From: JAIYDQ01 sp034408855
Lineage (GTDB): Bacteria > Planctomycetota > Planctomycetia > Pirellulales > Pirellulaceae
Assembly (NCBI GenBank): GCA_034408855.1
Contig: JAWXCK010000034.1
Location: forward strand, 1 to 64,000
DNA: 64,000 nt
Direction: 5' to 3'
Positions within the stretch are counted from its first letter, which is position 1; each line of letters begins with the position of its first letter. The position numbers and the translations under genes are program-made. The notes under the pieces are model-generated. The model ran no database searches and was not told the origin of the DNA. It saw only the letters and a list, made by a program, of their open reading frames with translations. Below are positions 18,078 through 26,925 of the stretch, one piece after another.

Positions 18078-19775
18078 ATGGCAGCTCGAACACTCTCTAT
18101 GAACCCAAACGATCAAGACGATGACTTTTCGGCAGAAGCGTGGGTCCGCGACGCCTTTGAGTGGTTTCAATGCGAGCCTGACGAAAACACAAGCCAATCT
18201 TCGATCCATGATCCGCCTCGACTGCCTGCCGATTCCGTTCAAATCGTCGCGATTGGTGCGGAGCTCGCCAATGCCTTGGGCAGTCCGATATCGTGGCTCG
18301 AAACGATTCGAAATGGATCGCATGAGAACTCGAGTGGGGTTTATCGGCGGCTGTCGTTGTTCAGCCGCTCGTACTCAGCCGCTTTGCAGCAAGCTTGTCT
18401 CGATGCGTCATTGGACGAGGATGTCTCGCTAATCCGTGATACGACGAACGTTGCAGTCGATCTCTATCTTGCAATTCATGGCTTGCGGGTCGTCGAGGGA
18501 CAAGGGTTTTTGCTCCAAACATTGGCATGGCCTCGTACAGAACAAGCTTTGAGCCAGCTCGTCGATTTGATGATCCAGTTTCCGCCGGCCGATTGGACTG
18601 CCTCTGCAATGGCGCTAAGCCCACTGATGCGAAACACCGACTGGCCGATCAAGGCTGTTTTTCCTGCCTTGTTAAGCGGTCTTCATAATCCGACGATGAT
18701 CGCACCGCTCCTCGACTTAGCGAACTTTTGCCACCATCAAAAAATGGTTGAGCTACATCCGGCATCGGAACACGCCGATTCGCTAACGCAGATGCTCGGC
18801 GGCATTGTTGCGCGACTTGGAATGCTCGAAGAAGATCCAACGAAGTTCGGTGAAGAACCGCTGCAGATTCAACAGGTCCTTAGCGACGCGATTGCAGTGT
18901 GCGTTTCGTTGTGTGATGCCCTCGGCTTGATGGGTTGCCAAGATGCGATCGGAAAGCTGCATCAAGCGCTGTCGCTTAGGCATCGTCGAGTGCAAACCGA
19001 AGCGGCTGGCGCGCTGGCGCGACTGAATCAGGAGTTTGGCCGCGAGTCGCTCGTCGCCTTGGCAGCCGAACCGGTCGCTCGACTGCGCGTTCTTCACTAC
19101 GCCGACGAGCTGGGGTTGTCTGATAAAATTGACGCATTGCATAGCCAGCCATGTGCTATTGCTGAAGCGGAGTTGGCTCTTTGGCTTGCTCAACCGCAGC
19201 AACTTGGGCTGCCGCCTCAAAATATCGAAGTCGTCGACCAACGCATGTTGTTTTGGCCGAGCTTCGATGAACCGCAAGCCTGCTTTCTATTCCGCTTTCA
19301 GTACCAGCTTCCCAACGGTGAGTGGAGCAACATTGGAATGGCGGGACCATTGGTGCATTCCTTTGCTGCGGATCTCGCCGACCTTCCTGTATTGGATATT
19401 TACGCCGCGTTCGCCGGTTGGCATGCCGAGCATCCTGAGATTTTTGAAATTCCTGTCGAACACTGGAACGCGGCTCATCAACGACAAACGGCACCCTTGA
19501 TGCGTTGGCTTGAAGATAATCAACATGAAAATATTAGACCGCTCTGGATCGGCTGTTTCTTGAATGAGATTTGCTTGGTGGTCGAGTCGACGGTCGATTC
19601 TGCAACAGGTGTTGCAGTCACAGACGGCTTAGAGACAATTTGGTATTCCAACGTCGGTCGCTTAAGACCACTTGGAGCCTTTGAAGCATACTCGGTATTC
19701 AAAGGCCGAAAGATACTGCGTACTTTCAATCCAGACATGTCGATTGAACTTGAAACTGAAAACGAACCGCCCTAA
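18078..19775 (+). CDS. HEAT-repeat-like protein of unknown function
   Basis: A 565-residue soluble protein with no signal peptide. The middle part (about 190-370) is made of short helical repeats resembling HEAT or PBS-lyase repeats, for example QDAIGKLHQALSLRHRRVQTEAAGALARL. The C-terminal 190 residues contain beta-rich segments (CFLFRFQYQLPNGEWSNIG) and do not match a family I recognise. The cytochrome lipoprotein gene starts 17 bases downstream on the same strand, so the two are probably co-transcribed. A second ATG at 18099 is also possible as a start. Confidence 0.7.
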   Translation: MAARTLSMNPNDQDDDFSAEAWVRDAFEWFQCEPDENTSQSSIHDPPRLPADSVQIVAIGAELANALGSPISWLETIRNGSHENSSGVYRRLSLFSRSYSAALQQACLDASLDEDVSLIRDTTNVAVDLYLAIHGLRVVEGQGFLLQTLAWPRTEQALSQLVDLMIQFPPADWTASAMALSPLMRNTDWPIKAVFPALLSGLHNPTMIAPLLDLANFCHHQKMVELHPASEHADSLTQMLGGIVARLGMLEEDPTKFGEEPLQIQQVLSDAIAVCVSLCDALGLMGCQDAIGKLHQALSLRHRRVQTEAAGALARLNQEFGRESLVALAAEPVARLRVLHYADELGLSDKIDALHSQPCAIAEAELALWLAQPQQLGLPPQNIEVVDQRMLFWPSFDEPQACFLFRFQYQLPNGEWSNIGMAGPLVHSFAADLADLPVLDIYAAFAGWHAEHPEIFEIPVEHWNAAHQRQTAPLMRWLEDNQHENIRPLWIGCFLNEICLVVESTVDSATGVAVTDGLETIWYSNVGRLRPLGAFEAYSVFKGRKILRTFNPDMSIELETENEPP

Positions 19776-19792
19776 ATCATCGCAAAGTAAGA

Positions 19793-21061
19793 ATGATGTA
19801 TCCATCGAACTCGCTCTATAAATTTGTCGCCGTAAGTTTCGTCCTTTTTTGTGGCTGCAAGGATTCGACCGACCCGTCGATATCCTTCGAACCGAACTAT
19901 CTCTTTGCGCACCGAATGGGGTATGACTCAGAGCTTTCGACCGATCAATTCTTGAAGGATTCGAACGATCTTGTGACGGAATGGTTTGGAACGCCCGACG
20001 CCCCTAAATTACCTCCACTGTTTGCTGAAGATGATTACCAAGAGTTATTGTCGCTGGAGAAAATGCAACCTGCCGTCGGGCCAGCCATCGCCGGCACCGA
20101 GCCGGGTGAAACTGGACTCTATCGACAATTGTGCGTCTCCTGTCATGGTGAAACGGGACAAGGTCGCGGAACCGTTGCGGCTTCGCAGAATCCCTACCCG
20201 CGTGACTTTCGTCGCGGATTGTATAAATACAAAGTGACGACGCGCAATGCGAAGCCGCTCAAAAGCGACCTTGCTCGATCACTCCGAGAAGGACTTGCCG
20301 GTTCGCAAATGCCGCTGTTCAACAAGCTTAGCGATACCAAAATCGATGCCTTGGTCGAGTATGTCGTCTACCTTTCGATTCGTGGTGAATTCGAACGCAA
20401 GTTGGTCACCATGGGAGTTTTTGATCTCGATCCCGATTTCGCATTCAATGACGACCCTAAAAAGCGCGAGCGAGTTTACGACGTCAGCTATCGTGACTCG
20501 TCCGACGAAGCGAAAAAGCGAGCCTTCAAGGATCAAGTCGAAAGTGCTACCGATATACTTACCGATATCGCCGACGGTTGGGTGGCCCCCAAGCTTCAAA
20601 CGATTGCACCGCCCAATGGTATTCCGGTTCCCGGTTTGACCGATGAAAAGGATATCGACCAGACTGCGTTGGCCGCGTCGATCGCAAAAGGACGCGAACT
20701 ATTCGTCAATCAAGTTTCAGCCTGTTCGAAATGTCATGGAGAATCGGCCAAAGGCGACGTCCAACAATTGCAATCCTACGACGATTGGACCAACGAATGG
20801 ATCAAGGACATCAAGGACATCGACGAGCTACTTCCGTTCCTTGCACGCGGCGGATTGAAACCGCAGCCGCTATCGCCCCGCAATTTGAATGACGGAAAAC
20901 TGCGAGGAGGACGCGATCCGAAAGCCGTCTATCATCGTATCCATCAAGGCATTGCCGGCACGCCGATGCCCGGTGCTGCGATCGCTGCGTCCGCTACCGA
21001 TGCTGGACTTCAACCCGATGATCTATGGCACTTGGTGAACTTCGTACTATCGCTCAAGTGA
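19793..21061 (+). CDS. Diheme c-type cytochrome lipoprotein
   Basis: The N-terminus is a lipoprotein signal with its Cys at residue 22 (FVLFCGC), so the protein is tethered to a membrane facing the periplasm. Two haem c sites are present: CVSCH at 114-118 and CSKCH at 311-315. Each is followed by a possible Met ligand (SQMPLF near 172 and GTPMPG near 392). It resembles two cytochrome c domains in tandem and should carry electrons in a respiratory chain or to an oxidoreductase. No oxidase genes are nearby, so its partner is unknown. The ATG at 19793 and the next codon ATG at 19796 are both possible starts. Confidence 0.85.
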   Translation: MMYPSNSLYKFVAVSFVLFCGCKDSTDPSISFEPNYLFAHRMGYDSELSTDQFLKDSNDLVTEWFGTPDAPKLPPLFAEDDYQELLSLEKMQPAVGPAIAGTEPGETGLYRQLCVSCHGETGQGRGTVAASQNPYPRDFRRGLYKYKVTTRNAKPLKSDLARSLREGLAGSQMPLFNKLSDTKIDALVEYVVYLSIRGEFERKLVTMGVFDLDPDFAFNDDPKKRERVYDVSYRDSSDEAKKRAFKDQVESATDILTDIADGWVAPKLQTIAPPNGIPVPGLTDEKDIDQTALAASIAKGRELFVNQVSACSKCHGESAKGDVQQLQSYDDWTNEWIKDIKDIDELLPFLARGGLKPQPLSPRNLNDGKLRGGRDPKAVYHRIHQGIAGTPMPGAAIAASATDAGLQPDDLWHLVNFVLSLK

Positions 21062-21076
21062 CGATCAATTCGAGTT

Positions 21077-21190
21077 AGGCGAGCGGCAGATGAGTTCGTA
21101 CCATGTAGCAGCGTCTCTCCGAGACGCTGTGCGAGTCTCGGAGAGACGCGCCTACGTGAATTCAGGTAAATTCTCATCTGCCGCTCGCCT
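21077..21190. repeat. Nested palindrome: 18-bp inverted repeats enclosing a REP unit
   Basis: The outer arms AGGCGAGCGGCAGATGAG (21077-21094) and its exact reverse complement (21173-21190) enclose a second palindrome, GCGTCTCTCCGAGAC (21111-21125) with GTCTCGGAGAGACGC (21135-21149). The inner part belongs to the same REP family as the repeats flanking the transposase at 22504. The right outer arm contains the stop codon of the minus-strand gene ending at 21174. It lies between convergent genes and could terminate both, or be a small non-autonomous element. Confidence 0.85.
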
Positions 21191-22247
21191 TATAACCCGT
21201 CGATGCTTGCCGAATTTGGACCCGAGGATCAAAATGACCAGCCGATTGAACGGACGATGGTGCGGATAGGACGGCGGCTAGCCAGTTGGAAAGAGTACTG
21301 TTCGAACCCGAATCGGCCATTACAAAACCTTCTGTTGTCAGCGGTCGGCCGTTTAGAATTTGAGCGTATTGAACGCGAACCTGGCTCTTGCTAATCCAGG
21401 GCGGCGCTATATTGGTGTTGGGACTGCTCCAACGCACATCCTTAAACAGTCCTCGAATTTCAGTTTGAGATGCCACCGCATTGTGGGTCCAACCAACCGT
21501 GCCTTGAAAGGTCGCGTCGGGACCCAGTTGAGCGGCACTCGGTTGAAATGCGGCGAGGATCGCACTCGGTATTTGGATCTCGCCTGTCTGAAGCAGCCAT
21601 TGAGTGGTCGGGATTTCGGCTTCATGTTGCCGTTCAATTTCAAAGCGGGCAGAGTGCGTGTCGTCTTGCTCCTGCAGCCAAAGATTGGCGATCAACGAAC
21701 TCTTGTCTTTTTTACAGTGGAACACCGATTTAAAATGTATCGGAGCCATCAAGGACGTCTCATTTAAAAATATCAGTTGAGAGATCGAGCATTTCGTTGG
21801 CGGGAAGGCGAGATTGGGCTGGCAGAGAAAGCGTTGATGGATCACATGTGCGAGATAGTCTGCCGTTTCGAGTGCGATGCGTGGCGATTGAATTTGCAAG
21901 TGCCAAAAATGCTCGCGCTGTTGAAATTCGATGGTCGGGATGACCGCAATCGATTCGCCGGTTTCCGGGTGCTTCACCGCAACGTTGAGCAATCGGTAGC
22001 TGTTGGGCGCAAAGTTGACGGCCGATTCCAACTGAACATCGACACCAAAGTTCAAGCTTAGCCTCCGTTCCCACGCTCGATTCGACCAGTACTTCGCCCA
22101 CGGCGTTATCGACCAAGTCGAGACACCGAGAATCGATAACGAAGGCACGATAGCGAACAGCAGAAAACACAAGCGGCACAACAAGCGTTGTGCGCTCTCT
22201 TGCATCTTGAGTCGTTTCGCCCACCGGTTGGGTAGCATCGATACCAT
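21174..22247 (-). CDS. Membrane-anchored protein of unknown function
   Basis: A 357-residue protein with one N-terminal membrane segment (about residues 24-47, LCFLLFAIVPSLSILGVSTW) and a long periplasmic part. The pattern of short strands (YRLLNVAVKHPETGESIAVIPTIEF) resembles AsmA-like envelope proteins, but I cannot assign a family. The last residues, KASGR, are encoded in the inverted repeat at 21173-21190, so the C-terminus may have been altered by the repeat. The start could be any of several ATGs near the N-terminus. Confidence 0.6.
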   Translation of the reverse strand: MVSMLPNRWAKRLKMQESAQRLLCRLCFLLFAIVPSLSILGVSTWSITPWAKYWSNRAWERRLSLNFGVDVQLESAVNFAPNSYRLLNVAVKHPETGESIAVIPTIEFQQREHFWHLQIQSPRIALETADYLAHVIHQRFLCQPNLAFPPTKCSISQLIFLNETSLMAPIHFKSVFHCKKDKSSLIANLWLQEQDDTHSARFEIERQHEAEIPTTQWLLQTGEIQIPSAILAAFQPSAAQLGPDATFQGTVGWTHNAVASQTEIRGLFKDVRWSSPNTNIAPPWISKSQVRVQYAQILNGRPLTTEGFVMADSGSNSTLSNWLAAVLSAPSSVQSAGHFDPRVQIRQASTGYKASGR

Positions 22248-22372
22248 CTTTGCGAAGAATCAACTATTTCCACAGCCTATGGATAGCGTTTTCGTATGCC
22301 AAGCAGCAAGAGTGATTCAATGCCAGCAATGCTGGCGTAAATCTCGCATCCAGCAACTTTCAGCTTTAAACC

Positions 22373-22442
22373 CACGTAGCTCGGTCTCTCCGAGACCGAG
22401 AACCGGAACATAATGCGAGTCTCGGAGAGACTCGCCTACGTG
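22373..22442. repeat. REP palindrome upstream of the RAYT gene
   Basis: A 70-bp palindrome with outer arms CACGTAG / CTACGTG and inner arms GGTCTCTCCGAGACC and GAGTCTCGGAGAGACTC. It is the mirror image of the repeat at 23175-23238 relative to the transposase gene between them. Confidence 0.85.
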
Positions 22443-22503
22443 AGAACAATGCGGTAGTATAATGGCTTGTTGAAAGGCTCGGTTTATCGATACGAGATGC
22501 ACC

Positions 22504-23169
22504 ATGGATCAACAAGACATTTCCTACTTTGATCCTGATTCGGAGTGGTCGATTGTCGAACGGGGATTGCCGCACTGGACTCAGGCCGGCTGCGTGGTAT
22601 TCATCACATGGAGATTAGACGATTCACTGCCCGCTGAAGTTTTGCAGCAACTCGACGCTGAGATTAAAGATGTCCTGCTCAGTGAGCGGCTCGATCCTTC
22701 TGCCAACTGGAAACTTCAACTTGCGTCACGCGATCCAAGAGTTCGCGGCAAAGTTCAACGGAAACTCTTTGCAATCCGCGACAAGTATCTCGATTGTGGA
22801 TACGGAGCCTGTCATTTGGCGAACCCAGTGGATGCAAACACGGTATTGAATAGTTTGCGAAAGTTCGATGGAGACCGATATTTTTTGTCCGATGCCGTCG
22901 TGATGCCCAATCATGCTCACTTTCTATGCGATTTTGCCAGCGAAACAGAGATGCTGAAGCAATGTACTGAGTGGAAGCGATACTCGGGTAGACAGATCAA
23001 CCAGCGACATAGCCTGCTCGGCGAGTTTTGGCAAGTCGATCAGTTCGATCACCTGATTCGTAGCCCTGAACAATTCGAGCACTATCGTCGCTATATTGCA
23101 GAGAACCCATCGCGTGCGAAACTCCAGGAAGGCACGTTTCTTCACTTTCATAAACAACTAACTACGTAG
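22504..23169 (+). CDS. REP-associated tyrosine transposase (RAYT)
   Basis: A 221-residue Y1-type HUH nuclease. Key features are the metal-binding motif MPNHAHFL near residue 138 and the C-terminal block GEFWQVDQFDHLIRSPEQFEHYRRYIAENP, in which the Tyr of the last helix is the likely catalytic residue. RAYTs cut and join REP palindromes as single-stranded DNA. REP palindromes lie on both sides (22373-22442 and 23175-23238), as expected for a REP/RAYT unit. It differs clearly from the RAYT at 42303. The frame is intact. Confidence 0.9.
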   Translation: MDQQDISYFDPDSEWSIVERGLPHWTQAGCVVFITWRLDDSLPAEVLQQLDAEIKDVLLSERLDPSANWKLQLASRDPRVRGKVQRKLFAIRDKYLDCGYGACHLANPVDANTVLNSLRKFDGDRYFLSDAVVMPNHAHFLCDFASETEMLKQCTEWKRYSGRQINQRHSLLGEFWQVDQFDHLIRSPEQFEHYRRYIAENPSRAKLQEGTFLHFHKQLTT

Positions 23170-23174
23170 CAACC

Positions 23175-23238
23175 CCACGTAGGCGAGTCTCTCCGAGACT
23201 CGCAGACTTCTGCGTCTCGGAGAGACGCAGCTACGTGG
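23175..23238. repeat. REP palindrome downstream of the RAYT gene
   Basis: Perfect outer arms CCACGTAG (23175-23182) and CTACGTGG (23231-23238) enclose GCGAGTCTCTCCGAGACTCGC and GCGTCTCGGAGAGACGC-type stems. Its CACGTAGGCGAGTCTC arm faces the transposase, as does the matching arm of the upstream copy, so the two REPs are inverted relative to each other. It begins six bases after the transposase stop. Confidence 0.88.
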
Positions 23239-23261
23239 CATACACCGTGGGTCGTTCATTT

Positions 23262-23687
23262 CTACTCGGCCGCTCGCGTTGGATAAACTTTGCGGGGATC
23301 CACCATCGGCGTATCGATGACTTCCAATCGACCTTGACGGTATTCGCGAAAAAAGCAGCTAGCGTAACCTTCATGGCAAGCAGCTCCGGTCTGCTCGACC
23401 AGAAGTAGAATGGTATCGGCATCGCAATCGACACGGACCGCTTCGACACGCTGTCGATGCCCGCTTTCTTCACCTTTTCGCCAAAGTCTCCCGCGGCTGC
23501 GTGAGAAGTAGGTCGCAAATCCAGTGGCCATCGTTTCCTCGAAGGCTTCGGCATTCATCCAAGCAACCATCAAAACTTGCTGTGTTCGAAAATCCTGTGC
23601 GATGGCCGGGAGCAATCCCTGGACGCCCGCCGAAAAATTAGGGGGCAGCGTGTCGGCGAGAAGTTTTTCAATCGAGTTGGGCTTCAT
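23262..23687 (-). CDS. hisI: Phosphoribosyl-AMP cyclohydrolase
   Basis: HisI opens the purine ring of phosphoribosyl-AMP, the third step of histidine synthesis. The 141-residue protein from the ATG at 23687 matches the monofunctional enzyme in length. Diagnostic parts are QQVLMVAWMNAEAF, TGFATYFSRSRGRLWRKGEESGH (here split), VDCDADTILL and GAACHEGYASCF; the Cys residues bind zinc. No HisE domain is fused and no other his genes are adjacent, which is common in dispersed planctomycete pathways. A longer frame to 23771 has no homology-like sequence. Confidence 0.93.
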   Translation of the reverse strand: MKPNSIEKLLADTLPPNFSAGVQGLLPAIAQDFRTQQVLMVAWMNAEAFEETMATGFATYFSRSRGRLWRKGEESGHRQRVEAVRVDCDADTILLLVEQTGAACHEGYASCFFREYRQGRLEVIDTPMVDPRKVYPTRAAE

Positions 23688-23765
23688 GTTTGGAACGTTG
23701 GAATGTCTAAAGCAGATTAAGAAAACATGTAATCCAGTATACTCGAATTTGCCAATCGTTCGAAT

Positions 23766-23819
23766 ATGCAAGCTGGACGCTTAATCCACTTGATTACGCA
23801 AGCTAGAAGCTTACGCCAC
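23766..23819 (+). repeat. Two copies of the AGAAGCTTACGCCAC repeat family
   Basis: GCAAGCTAGAAGCTTACGCC (from 23799) is a close match to the units at 16481-16543. A diverged copy (GCAAGCTGGACGCTTAATCC, from 23768) precedes it by about 30 bases. They lie just upstream of hisI in the 404-base gap before the next gene. Confidence 0.7.
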
Positions 23820-23961
23820 ATGTTTGTCAAGAAAGACTGGGGCAGAAACTGCGAATAATTTCCATCGCGCTGCGATTTCTTCGGGTTGATCGCTTCAACG
23901 TGCTTTTTAGATCGTTGTTGCAATTTTGAATCTTAGCATGACGATACTTTGAGTCGTCTCG

Positions 23962-24003
23962 ATCTCTGTAGGGGCTTCGTGTTTGTCGCAATCCTACAGA
24001 GAT
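23962..24003. other. 11-bp perfect inverted repeat upstream of the short glycosyltransferase gene
   Basis: ATCTCTGTAGG (23962-23972) pairs exactly with CCTACAGAGAT (23993-24003) around a 20-base loop. It lies 89 bases before the gene at 24092. No T-run follows, so it is not a typical terminator. It could be a structured leader, a protein-binding operator or a lone repeat. The rest of 23820-24091 shows nothing else I can name. Confidence 0.5.
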
Positions 24004-24091
24004 TGAGGCATTCGGAATGTCTGCGTTGGCTATTTTGAGTTGGATTCTCCCTGAGCGACCACTCACCGATAGTTCTCTAATAGACTGATCT

Positions 24092-24727
24092 TTGGTTGTG
24101 GAACAAGAAACACTTAGCGTAATCCTTCCGGTTTCGAACCGCCAGTATTCGGTAGCGGCCAGCATCGAATCGCTTTTGGATACCTTGTGCGATTTGACTC
24201 GTGAAATCCAAGTCATAGTCGTCGATGACGCATCGAGCGATGCAACGCCTGAAGTGCTCGACGAAATGCGTCGTCGCTATCCTCAAGTAGCAACGCATCG
24301 TTGTTCCACGAAACTAGGGCCGGTCAAGGCGGTCGAGTCGGCGATTTCCTACGCCCTTGGCGATTTCATTTTTTTACATGAATCCTACGAGCCAATAGAA
24401 ATCGAATCTTTGAAACAACTCTGGGCACTTCGGCATGATCGCGAACTGGTCATCGCTCGGGCGGCGACTCGAAGCAAACGCATTGACGAACCGCTCTTGC
24501 AGCGATTGACCGCTTGGGGAAAGAGTTTAGAAGAGCATTGGAAGCGCGAAACGAAATCACTTGACGATGCTCCGCTGGAAAAGAACCTTCAAATGATGCG
24601 CCGCGAAACCGTCGAACTTCTTTCCCGAGTCGACGCTAAACGTGGTGATCTCGAAGTATCGCATCTCTCGCAACGCCGCCTTGTGCGACAAAACCAGATC
24701 GCCAAGCCCAAAGCGAAAAACGACTAA
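24092..24727 (+). CDS. Short family 2 glycosyltransferase-like protein
   Basis: A 211-residue protein with the GT-A fold start SVILPVSNRQYSVAASIESLL, the nucleotide-binding VVDDASSDATPEVLDEM and GPVKAVESAISYALGDFIFLHES. In place of the usual DxD the sequence reads HESYE, so catalysis is doubtful. The C-terminal 80 residues are charged and helical (KSLEEHWKRETKSLDD) and lack the usual acceptor-binding half. It may be a degenerate or regulatory GT2 protein. Start: TTG at 24092 or GTG at 24098. Its TAA overlaps the stop of the convergent permease gene in the four bases CTAA. Confidence 0.7.
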   Translation: MVVEQETLSVILPVSNRQYSVAASIESLLDTLCDLTREIQVIVVDDASSDATPEVLDEMRRRYPQVATHRCSTKLGPVKAVESAISYALGDFIFLHESYEPIEIESLKQLWALRHDRELVIARAATRSKRIDEPLLQRLTAWGKSLEEHWKRETKSLDDAPLEKNLQMMRRETVELLSRVDAKRGDLEVSHLSQRRLVRQNQIAKPKAKND

Positions 24728-26925
24728 ACTCTCGACATTCGAAACAACGACCACCACGTCTTGGCGTTCTGGTCGGTAGTAGGCATCACGTCGCCTTGCC
24801 CTTCGCAAACTTTCGATGACCGCAAGCAGAACCAGACTAGAGTCATCGCCGAAACGAAAATACTCACTGCTAGCCAAGCATCGGTATAAGCAATGCCTTC
24901 GGTGGTTTGCTGAAGGATCCAACCCAATTCTCCAGGAATTGAATCGGGCGTTTTTCCAGCTCGGGAGACGATCATGGTGAGGCTATTGTGAGTCATGTGA
25001 AGAACAATGCCGCAAACCACGCCGCCCGTCCGCCAAGCGATGACACCCAGGATCAATCCCATGATGGTAGCACCGATCGATTGCTGGAGTACGCCGTGCG
25101 AGAGACCGAAAAAGAGTGACGATACGAGTATCGCGCGAAGGATTCCATTCTGTCGAATCAGCCCGCCAAAGATGAAACCACGAAAGGCTAACTCTTCGCA
25201 AATGGCAGGGATAACTGCCAAAGTCAGGATGACCGACCACAATGGAGCAGCCGAGATCAGAGAGTCGACGTAGACAAACAATTCTCGGGTTTCGGCTCCG
25301 AATTGAAATTCATGTTGGATTGCAGAAGAGAGCAGCATGTAGGCTGGATGCAGGGTTAGCCCCAGGACCAATGCAAATCCAAAATCGTGTGGACGAACAG
25401 CTTCGATGCGGAGCGCTCGTCGAATCGAAGCGGTCATAAAGGTCGCCATGATCAAGCACGGTGCGAGGATCATGCCGAGTTGAATGGCGATCGTCGAGCG
25501 AGTAATGCTAGGCCAATCAAGCTGCGAACTGGTAAAGGACATGCGTCCGAAGAAGAGTGCCACGAGAATAATGACGCCGCACAACAAGGCTTCGTTAGCC
25601 GTTGCCGTCGCAGCTCGATCTCGCCATATCTGTCGGAACCAAAGTGACCATTGAAAGCGTTCGCTTTCTCGGAACATGACGGATTCGCTTTCAAATTGTC
25701 GTACCGCCCAGCGTACGGCCAACAAGCAGCAAATCACGGTGACGGCGATGACGATCGGTGCATGAATGAGCGACTCTCGATATTGTCCTTCGATCAAGGC
25801 ACGGGCTAATAATACCGCCCCGGTAACCGGAATGGCGCTATTTCCGATCGAAAGTGTAATGCCGGGTATCATCGGCAACAACACTAAGGGAAGACCGGCC
25901 AGCAGGAGCGGCATCAAGTAATACTGCCCCTCTTTGCTGCTGCGCGCTAGCGCCGCGACCGCCAATGCCAGTGCGCTAAACATCGCTGCAATAGGCAACA
26001 GTATGACGATCAGCCATGTCAAAGCCGATAAAGGCAGTGGCCCCAATGCGGCGACCGTTTCGTTGGCGCCCATGCGGGCAAACTGATTGATGACGAAGGA
26101 CGAAGTGAGCTGCATACTGAACAGATTGAGGATCGCCGTTCCCACACTGAAGCTCATCACCGTGAACAACTTTCCCCAAACAATCTCGCGACGAGTCGCT
26201 GGGCTACTTAACAGGGTTTCGAGCGTACCACGTTCTTTTTCGCCAGCGCAAAGGTCAATTGCCGGATAGAAGGCACCTGTCAGGGCCCACACTAACATGA
26301 CCAGTGGCAACAGCTTAGACCAAATAAGCGCCTGCTTGGTTTCTTGAGGCGCAACGTCGATTTGAAAAGTTTGAATCGGATCGATAATTGCCGGATTGAG
26401 ATCCGAGCTTGATAGTTTGTCGCGTAGCCAGCCTCGCTGCCAACTATCGAGCTTCGCATGCAATCGCTGCGAGGCGATTACCGAGCGATCTGAAGCTTGA
26501 TTGACAATCGTTTTTAACAGCCCTGCCTGGCCGGTGGATTTCCACGATTCGGTGAACTCAGGAGGCACTATGAATACCAAATCGGCATCACCGGACTTAA
26601 CCCACTGGAACCCGAGCTCGTTCCAGTTGGATGGAGGGGATGAATCGTCGGGCTTGTACGCCAGTTTATTCCAATGAACGAGACTATCCTTGTCCTTCAA
26701 ATCTTGGCTATTCAATAAGGGATGTTCGGTCGGCCAGTTCTCTTCACCAATCCAAGTGATACGTACAGTTTGCTCGGAATGAAATTGAGCGACCTGCAAC
26801 ATGAGCATCCCCATGAAGGGATACAGCAGCAGCGGCAAAACGAAGATCGTAAACATCGTCCGCCGGTCGCGGACTTGGTCTCGCATTTCGCGAACGAAGA
26901 TCAGTCGAATTCGGGACCAGTTCAT
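24724..26925 (-). CDS. ABC-2 exporter permease fused to a CPBP intramembrane protease
   Basis: A 733-residue membrane protein. The N-terminal part (1 to about 420) is an NatB-like ABC-2 permease with a large loop after the first helix and the motif GEKERGTLETLLSSPATRREI (here near 228-248). The C-terminal part (about 450-733) is a CPBP (CAAX/bacteriocin-processing) protease with its motifs in order: EE and Arg (577, 578, 582), His610 in FFGLSH, and His643/Asn647 in HMTHN. The start overlaps the stop of the ATPase gene as ATGA, so the two are translationally coupled. It probably exports an ion, drug or small peptide; a role for the protease part in processing or self-protection is inference. 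Confidence 0.88.
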   Translation of the reverse strand: MNWSRIRLIFVREMRDQVRDRRTMFTIFVLPLLLYPFMGMLMLQVAQFHSEQTVRITWIGEENWPTEHPLLNSQDLKDKDSLVHWNKLAYKPDDSSPPSNWNELGFQWVKSGDADLVFIVPPEFTESWKSTGQAGLLKTIVNQASDRSVIASQRLHAKLDSWQRGWLRDKLSSSDLNPAIIDPIQTFQIDVAPQETKQALIWSKLLPLVMLVWALTGAFYPAIDLCAGEKERGTLETLLSSPATRREIVWGKLFTVMSFSVGTAILNLFSMQLTSSFVINQFARMGANETVAALGPLPLSALTWLIVILLPIAAMFSALALAVAALARSSKEGQYYLMPLLLAGLPLVLLPMIPGITLSIGNSAIPVTGAVLLARALIEGQYRESLIHAPIVIAVTVICCLLAVRWAVRQFESESVMFRESERFQWSLWFRQIWRDRAATATANEALLCGVIILVALFFGRMSFTSSQLDWPSITRSTIAIQLGMILAPCLIMATFMTASIRRALRIEAVRPHDFGFALVLGLTLHPAYMLLSSAIQHEFQFGAETRELFVYVDSLISAAPLWSVILTLAVIPAICEELAFRGFIFGGLIRQNGILRAILVSSLFFGLSHGVLQQSIGATIMGLILGVIAWRTGGVVCGIVLHMTHNSLTMIVSRAGKTPDSIPGELGWILQQTTEGIAYTDAWLAVSIFVSAMTLVWFCLRSSKVCEGQGDVMPTTDQNAKTWWSLFRMSRV

